The notes beneath the pieces are model-generated. The model worked only from the letters and a program-made list of their open reading frames with translations, ran no database searches and had not been told where the DNA came from. Positions 56,757 through 64,000 of a DNA stretch of 64,000 nt are shown here, one piece after another. A program made the position numbers and the translations under genes. This stretch comes from Anisodus tanguticus. Its lineage: Eukaryota; Streptophyta; Magnoliopsida; Solanales; Solanaceae. The stretch lies in contig CM067559.1 in assembly GCA_034509755.1 (NCBI GenBank), positions 15,544,501 through 15,608,500 of the forward strand. The letters are read 5' to 3'. Position 1 is the first letter of the stretch. The number at the start of each line of letters is the position of its first letter.

Positions 56757-57625
56757 CGGTTCGCTGTAAGAGGTAGTTCCATGTTGTGCTGAAGCTCCTA
56801 CCGATTCAAAACTCCTGCGGACTAGAGGTAAGATAAAATGTTAGTGCGTAACTGCTGAAATATAATGGGTAAATGAGGATACCACCCGGTGAATTGAAAT
56901 GTCGTCCTTGCACAGACGAAATGTGATGCGACGTCCTTGCACGGACGTAGTGTAAAATGTCGTCCTTGTCGTCGGTTTGCTGTAAGAGACAGTTCCACGT
57001 TATGCTGAAGCTCCTTCCAATTCAAACTCCTGCAGACTAGAGCTAAGATAAAAATTAGTGCGTAACTACTGAAACACAATGGGTAGATAAGAATATGTCC
57101 CTGTGAATTGAAATGTCGTCCTTGCAGTGATGAAATATGATGCGACGTCCCTGCACAGATATGATGAATGACGTCCTTATTGTCGGTTTGCTGTAAGAGA
57201 TAGTGACACGTTGTGCTGAAGCTCCTGCCGATTCAAACTCCTGCGGAGTAGAGCTAAGATAAAAATTAGTGCGTAACTGCTAAAATATAATGGGTAAATG
57301 AGAATACGTCCCTGTGAATAGAAATGTCATCCTTGCACGGACGAGATGTGATGCGACGTCCTTGCATAGATGTAGTGCAACATGTCGTCCGTATCACCGA
57401 TTTGTTGTAAGAGATAGTTCATCATTGTGTTGAAGCTCCTGCCGATTCAAACTCCTGCGGACTAGAGCTAAGATAAAACATTAGTGCATAACTGCTGAAA
57501 TATAATGGGTAAATGAGAATACGACCTTGTGAATTGAAATGACGTCATTGCACGGATGTAACATGATGCGACGTTCTTGCCCAGACGTAATGCGATGACG
57601 TCCTTGTATAGACGTGATGCAAAAT
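56757..57625. repeat. About 214-bp tandem repeats, four copies, in the 3' untranslated zone
   Basis: CGGTTYGCTGTAAGAG or its variants starts at 56757, 56973, 57184 and 57398 (spacings 216, 211, 214). Each is followed by GAAGCTCCT-CC-ATTCAAA, ACTCCTGC, TTAGTGCGTAACT and then one to three ATGTCGTCCTTGCA-type boxes. A weak fifth unit may start near 57640. Within units the ACGTCCTTGCAC box is a sub-repeat. The array sits between the end of integrase and the 3' LTR, a place where Tat/Ogre elements are known to carry tandem repeats. Confidence 0.85.
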
Positions 57626-58339
57626 GGCGTGACCCTAAGGTCGAAACTCTATGTTGAAGTTCTTGCAAACTCAATCTAGAGGAAGAGTTAATGCGGGGGC
57701 AAGGCAATGTAAAATGAGGGTGAGAATGTGACCATGTGAGTCGAAATATCGTCCTTGCATAGACATAATGTGGTTGGGACCCGATAGGTGTTAAACATGA
57801 ACGTGATCTTTGTGGGCCGAACTGCGATGCGGAAGTTCTTTGCGAAATTAATCGTAAGTGTTGTGGCTTCCCTGCCTCTTTCAACCTGGAGAACCTGTAC
57901 TCAAAGAAAATTTGTGAGTTTGGGGGAGGGGCGGTTGATTCGCATTGACTTTGTAGCTTTGGCTCTTGATACTTGCACGTCCAGCTGGTTCGGACCTGTA
58001 GCTCCTGTCTTGTTTCCAGTCATGGCTAGTTGTTAATGAAAATAATTTGCTTATAAGAAAGTATGCATATTAATAAAATTTCTGTCGAATTCTGGAATAG
58101 TGACATGCAGTGAAACAAAGCAAACGTCTTATCCAAAATCCTTCTTCTGACTGAACACTTGGTTGGCCAATACTTTTCCGTGTCTGTCGCTGTCTTCTTG
58201 CAGTGAACCCTTAAAATTTGCCCCAGTTTCTGATATGTGAGGATGATGAACTTTCGACTGAACAAAACCGAGTCTTGTGTGGGTTGTTTACCTGACCTAT
58301 CAAGGCGATCAGATGGCGTATTTCGTTACATGCAAGATA

Positions 58340-58625
58340 AGGAAGAAAATTTTTAATGGTGTGATCGAAGCCGATATAGGCCGCCTGTGTATCCCAATAA
58401 GGGAATCAGGTCATAATGTAGTTCGTTATAAGCAAAAGAGATTGTAAGGTTTTTCTAAAAATAGGACCGAAGTCGATGTGGGCCGCCTACGTATCCCGCC
58501 AAGGGAATCATGTCATAACGTAGTTCATGTTACAAGTAAATGGGATTTTTTGGGAAATTTGTGCTTCAAATAGATGGAACCCGACATGGGTTCTTTGAGT
58601 ATCCCGCCATGGGAGCGCAACTTTT
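58340..58625. repeat. Three imperfect repeats of a GCCGCCT-GTATCCC motif
   Basis: The phrase CGAAG-CGAT-T-GGCCGCCT followed by GTATCCC---AAGGGAATCA-GTCATAA is seen at about 58365 and 58468. A weaker form, with CCCGACATGGG and GTATCCCGCCATGGGAG, is at about 58578. Spacing is about 105-110 bp. It is non-coding and belongs to the 3' untranslated zone of the giant element. Confidence 0.6.
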
Positions 58626-58679
58626 ACAACATAGAAAATGCGTTACATAGAAAAATTCCTAGATGTAGTGTATTTTCTC

Positions 58680-59219
58680 CGCATCTGCGTTGATAGCTTT
58701 TGGCCATACTTCGCTGTCCATTTCAGCTAGGATTAGTGCCCTTCCAGTCAGCACTCGGTGAACCATGTAAGGCCCTTACCAGTTTGAATTTTCCTTTAGC
58801 TTCATCTTGGTGCGGGAAATGCGTTTTAACACCAACTGCATTGGTTTTAAAATCCTTAGTTTCACTTTCTTGTTGAAAGTTTTGGTCATTTTGTTCTGGT
58901 AAAGTTGCCCGTGACAAACTGTGTTCAATCGCTTTTTATCAATCAACATCAATTGCTCGTACCGATTCTGTATCCACTTAGCTTCTCTCAACTCGGCTTT
59001 TTGGATAATTCTCAAGGATTGTAATTCTACCTCTGCTGGTAACACAACTTCCGTCGCATAGACAAAAAGATATGGTGTTTCCCTAGTAGAAGTCATGATT
59101 GTAGTACGATAGCCCAAAAGTGCAAAGGGCAAATGCTCATGCCATTGCTTATAATTATCAGCCATCTTCCGTGGTATTCCTTTGATGTTTTTGTTCGCTG
59201 CCTCGACTACTCCATTCAT
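58680..59219 (-). pseudogene. Tat/Ogre-like integrase C-terminal remnant
   Basis: It opens with MNGVVEAANKNIKGIPRKM, the region of the third catalytic Glu of integrase (VEAANK). LPFALLGYRTT, TPYLFVYATEVVLPAEVEL and SLRIIQKAEL follow. A frameshift near 58850 moves the remaining tail (HFPHQDEAKGKF) into another frame. The integrase N-terminus and the first two catalytic Asp are deleted. Confidence 0.8.
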
Positions 59220-59420
59220 CTGAGGTCAATTTCAGCTCAAACCTGGCATATCGTCATAAGACCACGCAGATACGTTGATACATTGCCTTAAAAGATAGAA
59301 CAGCCCTTTATTTTGTGCGGTGCTCAGATGGACACAGATTCTTGTTTCCTTCACAGGTTCCGCGTCTCCCAAATTTATTGCCTCTGTTTCATTAAATTTG
59401 GCTTCGGCTTATTTTAAAAA
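59220..59420 (-). pseudogene. Tat/Ogre-like pol segment just upstream of RT, joined by deletion to integrase
   Basis: Minus-strand reading shows a segment like INLGDAEPVKETRICVHL followed by SAWSYDDMPGLS, which normally stands right before the RT of Tat-lineage Gypsy elements. After two stops the sequence passes into the integrase tail at 59219. RT, RNase H and most of integrase (normally 2-3 kb) are therefore missing in one step. Confidence 0.7.
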
Positions 59421-59798
59421 ATGCCCCAATTTTAGGTCAATTCTTCCGGCTGTGAGTTTTCCTCATATTCTTCGAAGTCATGTTCATTGTTTGAACTTTA
59501 TTTGCTTGTTTCATTACATGTTACCCTCACATTATCGACATATTTATTAGATTGCACGATGAAAGAGAAAAGAAAATTATTAAACAAAATGAATTTTGAA
59601 ATAGCAAAAGTAATGCGGATTTGTCATTTAAGCTTTTAAAAAGTGGAGGCAAAACACATTAAATGCATAGATGCGATTCAGGCCTCAATCTGAATCGCAT
59701 TGTTTCGTTAAGTACTAATGCAATTTCTACCAAGCTTCCCGGAGAAACAGGGTAGGGGCACAGGTCCAATTTTCCAAAACATCTCCCTTCTCTGCATC

Positions 59799-62158
59799 TC
59801 AAATAGTTGGGTCTTCAGTGTAATCATCCAGAATCACATTGCATTCTGCTTCTTCTTCAGCAATGAAAAGACTTTTGAGTCCCCCCACGAGGTTGGCTAC
59901 ATCATCCTCCGTTGATTCTTGAGCGGCGCATGCTTTGACAAATGACGGACTCAGAGGCGAAACAGACTTTGGCAAGGAAGCATCTCTCTTCCTTTGGAGA
60001 TTGGTTGATAAGACTTCTTCAGGAAAATACGGTGTTATGATTCGTGGCTTTGGAGGAAGCATTTCTACTCCAAACGGTGCCCTCACTTGGACTGTAATTA
60101 TAGAGGTGATAAAGGCTGATGATTCAAACTTTTCCTCTCTCAGGACTGGCATAATAGTGCCTTCCAAATTGTGTTCTTCATCAACAATAATCATGTTCAC
60201 ATTGGCATTGTCATGCTTTGGCAAAGGGTTATTGTTTACATTAGGGGGAGCTCCTTTCAATTGGATAACTCCTTCTTTGATCAATGCCTCGATTTTGTCT
60301 CTAAGGGCATAATAATTTCCAGTATCGTGTCTAGGGATTCCAGAGTGGTATGCACAATGCTTAGTCTCATCGTGCCATTTGGGAACAAGATTGGAGACAT
60401 TTCCTGGGATAGGCTGAAGTATTCCTGTGGTTCTCAGTCTTTCATACAACTAGGCTCGAGGTTCGGCTAAAGGTGTATAGGTTTTGACTGGCTTTCTTTC
60501 GTGTTTTGCACGGGATCTGGATGCGTTTGTTGGATGGACTCGTGGCTGAGGTAAGTATGCGGGCTGATATTGTGAGGAATTCGGATAGGCAGGTGCTCGA
60601 GGTAGGCCATTTATTGGCTGGGTATGGTAGACAGGGTAGGGAGCAGGTGAGTGTTGATAATAAGGCTGGGGGTTTTGGGCGTTTAGGATATAATAGGAAA
60701 GCTGAGGACTTTGAGTGTTTTGGTTGTAGTGGGGAGGCTGGGATGATGGGCTTTGGTAGGTTGATATTTGGTTTGGCCTATGTTTTTGTACCGTCATGAC
60801 AGGGGATACTTTGTCCCTCTTACTCTTTATTGATCCCCCAAATAAGTCTGGCTGAATTGCCTTACTCGTTGCTTGCAACGCTGCCAGGTTTGTAATTCTT
60901 CATGTTTTGGTACCTCTTCTATGAAATCCCCCATCCTTACAACTTCAGAGAAACTCCATCCCATGACGCTTATCATTCTTTCATAGTATGTTACATCTTT
61001 CAAAGATTGCACAAAGAGAGTGGTCATCTCACTTTCCGCTATCGGGGGTTGAACTTTTGCTGCTTCTGCCCTCCACTTCATGGCGTATTCTCTAAAGGTC
61101 TCTGTGGATTTCTTTTCCAACTTCATCAGATAAAATTTATCTAAGACCGTGTTAGTGTTAAACCTAAATTTGTCCACGAATTGAGCCATCATGCCCCAGT
61201 TACACCATTTCCGCAGATCTTGGCTTGTGTACCAATCGAGCGCTTCTCCTGTCAAACTCCTTACGAACAGCTTTATTATGATGGCCTGGTCTTTACCTAC
61301 TCCAACCAGCTTGTCACAGTACGATCTTAAATGAGCGTGAGGATTTCCCTTCCCATAAAACAAGTCAAATTTTGGCACCTTATATCCGACAGGCAATTCA
61401 ATGTCGGGATGTATGCACAAATCTTCGTACTCGAGTCCTTCATGTCCCTTGCTGGTTTGGATGTTCTTGAAAGCTTCTTTTAGGCTATGAATTTCTCTCA
61501 CCACCCTTTAATCGGTTCTGATCCTTACTTGCATTTCCATCTTTTCGTACTGGTCAACTCCCTGAGGAGGTATGTCTGATATGGTGGTAGTAAAATATTG
61601 CGCTTCCGTTACATATACTGGTAGCACATACTTCTTGTTATGGTTAGTAATGTGTGTCATCCGTATTTATTGGATTGCCTGGTAATTTGGTGTGGGAGGG
61701 ATATTTTGGACGAGTGGAGTAATTTGGGTAAATGGAGCTTGAGGCACATATGGAGTTTTGAAAGATACTGGATCATTGTGTAGCAGGCTTTGTTGTGGAC
61801 TGTCTTGTGGGTTGATAGGATGTGGGTTAGTGTGTTGCGGATTGGTTTTGCTTAGTGAGGGATTTTTGGGAAGATTTTGGGGAAGGTTTTGGGGAAACTG
61901 TGGTTCAGGAAATGGAAAAGTTTGTGGTGTTGTTGTACTCATCCCTTGTTCAGGGAGTGGAGTATTGAGGCTGATGGATAAGTTGGTAAGATTTCGGAGC
62001 CACTCAATCTCAGCCTTCATGGTTGCCATCTGCTGCAATAGTTGGGCGATGTATTCATCCTGGACGGTAGTATTTCTCCTTTCTGAAGTCTCCGGTTCAC
62101 CTCCCGAAAGAGCGAAAAGTCTCAGGCCAGTCTATTCGAATGCGCCTGTATCAGTCAT
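59799..62158 (-). pseudogene. Tat/Ogre-like gag polyprotein region
   Basis: The start is set at the ATG complement at 62158. The head (62158-61667) has a coiled-coil-like QQMATMKAEIEWLRNL and a Pro/Gln-rich linker. The gag core at 61504-60827 contains VPKFDLFYGKGNPHAHLRSY, LVGVGKDQAII, LFVRSLTGEALDWYTSQD, EKKSTETFREYAMKWRAEA and GWSFSEVVRMGDFIEE. A Tyr/Pro/Gln-rich stretch follows at 60878-60450 in another frame. The tail at 60449-59799 has KHCAYHSGIPRHDTGNYYALRDKIEALI, the CxxH-type region, and then the protease approach. Stops lie at about 62133, 61666, 61505 and 60450 and a frameshift near 60850. The order and wording are standard for Tat/Ogre gag. Confidence 0.85.
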
Positions 62159-63087
62159 TCTGCTGGATGACCGTGCCTTTGATCTTGTGAAGTAGGAATG
62201 TTCCGCCAGTTTTAGTCAACGCGAATCAACCTTTTGGGGAAATAAAGCAGGCAAAATAAACCTTCTAAAAAATGAAGAAAATCAAGTTAGTATAAGGCGA
62301 GTAATTATTGCTTCAAATAATATGCACAGAGTGAAAGCAGAAAAATATCAAGAAGATTGTATGAAAAGTAAATGCGCGTCCTAATATGCATGGGGACTCT
62401 CTTATGCCAGGGGTGGGCCTAAAAGTCAAATATGCGAGATTATGATAGATTGATCCAAGCTTCTAAATTGAAATGCTTTCCGTTGAAAATACAGGCTGAA
62501 TGAATATGCATTTTCCAACTCCGGCATGTCATTAGGATTGGGTCTGTCTATCATTATCATGCTACACATAATATGTTGATTAGTCGTTGGGTTGTTAGAC
62601 CCGTCGACAATTTGGTGAACTTCTTAATTGTGGAGTCGATACCAAGGATCGACCCACCTAAGATGTATCTATGCATGACTTAAGATAAAGGATGGTATTG
62701 CTCTATCCTAAATCTTCTTAGATTTGGCTTACTAGACCCAATGTTTCCAAGCAGACTGCTCGAATGAGAAGACTACGCGGCCACCGGATGGTCCGGACGC
62801 TCCGCGCATATGCCAACTCTCCTAAAATTTAGAAATTTGAAAGAAAATTTTGCGGCTGTGCAAAACACACCTCACGTATATGTGTGATAGTGTCAATTTT
62901 TTGAAGTAGAGGAAATATGAGCAAAACGCCAATTTAAGAAAAAGCAGTAAAAGAAATAAGCAATTAAAGCAGTTAAAGCATACAAAAACTTTCACAAAGG
63001 AAGCAATTTAAAGCACTAGATCAAATAAGGTGCAAAATAAAGCGCAATAATAATTAACCTGAGTTTGCTATGGTTAAGAACCTAACT
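62159..63087 (-). other. 5' untranslated zone of the Tat/Ogre-like element
   Basis: Between the primer site and gag. No open frame with protein character is seen. It is A-rich on the plus strand with words such as AAAGCAATTAAAGCAG repeated near 62940-63020. Nothing regulatory is evident. Confidence 0.5.
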
Positions 63088-63105
63088 TCCCCAGCGGAGT
63101 CGCCA
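63088..63105 (-). other. Primer-binding site of the Tat/Ogre-like element
   Basis: On the minus strand TGGCGACTCCGCTGGGGA begins three bases (GCA) after the LTR end GGGCCCGACA. It has the TGG start and 18-nt length expected of a tRNA 3'-end complement. From memory, Ogre/Tat elements use a tRNA-Arg-type primer with similar wording; I could not check this. The site fixes the element's direction. Confidence 0.75.
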
Positions 63106-63108
63106 TGC

Positions 63109-64000
63109 TGTCGGGCCCATTTTTTTCCGCCCCATCTCCGAGGAAGGAAAGGGGGATCCGACATGGTCGTAACGTATGGGCTTTTCCTGAATTGATAAAG
63201 TTGTTAAGGAGTCGCCACCAGGGCACCTAAATGTTAACTAAAATGCTGAAAAATAAACTCTGATTAATGGTCTGCTAAACTATGAGATTCTAGGTAAGGG
63301 TTCTATTATCCTAAATGGAAGGGGTTAGGCATCCTTTAAGATCCGCTAACTTACAGTTGTCCGGTCAAACTCATGTTAATTATTATGCTAAGGAAAATGC
63401 ATGTTTAAAATATAAGGTGAAAGAGATGTTGCAAGTAATTTAAAAGAATGTATTTTGACAATGTAAGGATTTTACCATTTATTCTTTTGAAGAGTCTTGC
63501 GAAGGTGATTGTGATTTTGAGAAATAAATTCCGACATACGATCCGGAAAGAATATGCATGGCATTTTTATACAACTATATGTAAAATTGATTTTTTAGAG
63601 AAAAGTATCCATTTGTATGACATTGTTTATAAAATACATGCAAAGTTGATTTTTAGAATAAAAACATGCATTTGTATGGCATTATTCATAAAATATATGT
63701 AAAGTTGATTTTTGGATAAAAGTATACATTTGTATAGCATTATTTACAAAATATATGAAAAATTGATTTGTTGATAAAGTATGCATTGCAAGGGCTTATA
63801 AAATGTAATGTGAAATTGAGTTTTTGATAAAAACATGCATGATTTATAGCATATAGGTAAATTTGATTTTTTGACAAAAGTATGCACTTGTATGACATTA
63901 TTTATAAAATACATAGAAAGTTGATTTTTTTGGATAAAGTATGCATTTGCATGGTATTATATATAAAATACATATTTTGCATTTGATAGTAAAGGAAGAG
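63109..64000 (-). repeat. 5' LTR of the Tat/Ogre-like element (3' end only, continues beyond window)
   Basis: It reads from GGGCCCGACA (63109, minus strand end) outward and matches 37685-38406 plus 42613 onward of the 3' LTR. It includes seven or so imperfect units of about 59 bp between 63560 and 63990, each with TTGATTTTT--A-AAAA-TATGCATTTGTAT or similar. It lacks about 20 bp present at 37795-37815. Identity to the other LTR is high by eye. Confidence 0.85.

Larger units (their letters stand above)
37685..64000 (-). mobile_element. Giant Tat/Ogre-like Ty3/Gypsy element with two nested insertions
   Basis: Both LTR borders inside the window agree. LTR sequence starts TGTTGACACC (minus strand, 56440) and ends GGGCCCGACA (37685 and 63109). 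Between them lie a minus-strand primer site, gag, residual pol and a 3' untranslated zone. The 3' LTR holds a solo LTR and a complete second Gypsy element. The 5' LTR runs off the window. The left flank is CAGAT (37680-37684); the matching duplication should be past the right edge. Confidence 0.85.

Noticed and set aside
56757..57625. Regularly spaced repeats as a CRISPR-like array
   Set aside because: The spacing units are themselves repeated, at about 214 bp, in a eukaryotic retrotransposon. There are no unique spacers.
57468..57884. 138-codon minus-strand frame over the 214-bp repeats
   Set aside because: It follows the tandem repeat units and shows repeated peptide phrases only because the DNA repeats.

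Overview
This window looks like a piece of plant nuclear genome, and most likely from the Solanaceae. It is AT-rich and has no intact host gene, bacterial-type operon or RNA gene that I can recognise. Almost everything identifiable is transposable-element or endogenous pararetrovirus DNA. The Solanaceae suggestion rests on the style of the long LTRs (TGTAAC...GTGACA ends), a caulimovirid integrant and giant Tat/Ogre-like LTRs. It is an inference, not a proof.

Layout. 0-1.9 kb: decayed LINE reverse transcriptase, plus strand. 1.9-5.3 kb: non-coding, probably an LTR remnant, with GC-rich tandem repeats. 5.3-7.5 kb: minus-strand Athila-like Ty3/Gypsy pol remnant. 7.5-12 kb: 5'-truncated Ty1/Copia element with gag, protease, integrase, RT and RNase H plus a 3' LTR, all carrying stops. 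A 3.27-kb solo LTR (11986-15251, target duplication ATTTC) is inserted at its right edge. 15.5-17.03 kb: 5' part of a second Copia element (LTR, tRNA-Met primer site, gag). 17.04-30.7 kb: a rearranged minus-strand endogenous caulimovirid with movement-protein-like, coat/zinc-knuckle, protease, RT and RNase H regions, three leader/primer-site copies and a partial tandem copy. A deleted hAT transposon (23099-26028) has jumped into one leader. 30.7-35.2 kb: AT-rich DNA without genes, containing one 607-bp foldback element with a 9-bp duplication. 35.2-37.7 kb: an LTR fragment, then another Copia element deleted between gag and RT.

From 37685 to the end of the window lies one giant minus-strand Tat/Ogre-like Gypsy element. 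Its 3' LTR (about 5.35 kb of its own sequence) spans 37685-56440 because two later insertions sit in it. One is a 4.2-kb solo LTR of the same family in the opposite orientation (38407-42607, duplication CATGG). The other is a 9.2-kb Tekay/Del-like chromovirus with both LTRs (46540-55738, duplication ATAGG). Its internal region (56441-63108) keeps gag and the tip of integrase but has lost RT, RNase H and most of integrase. It carries about four 214-bp tandem repeats in the 3' untranslated part. Its primer-binding site and the end of its 5' LTR are at 63088-64000.

The elements do not cooperate as a pathway; they are layers of insertion. Target duplications and interruptions give a relative order: LTR fragment, then Copia at 35.6 kb, then the Tat giant, then the Tekay element and the antisense solo LTR. 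On the left, Copia was followed by a solo LTR, and the caulimovirid by hAT. No coding region seen is intact enough to be expected to work.
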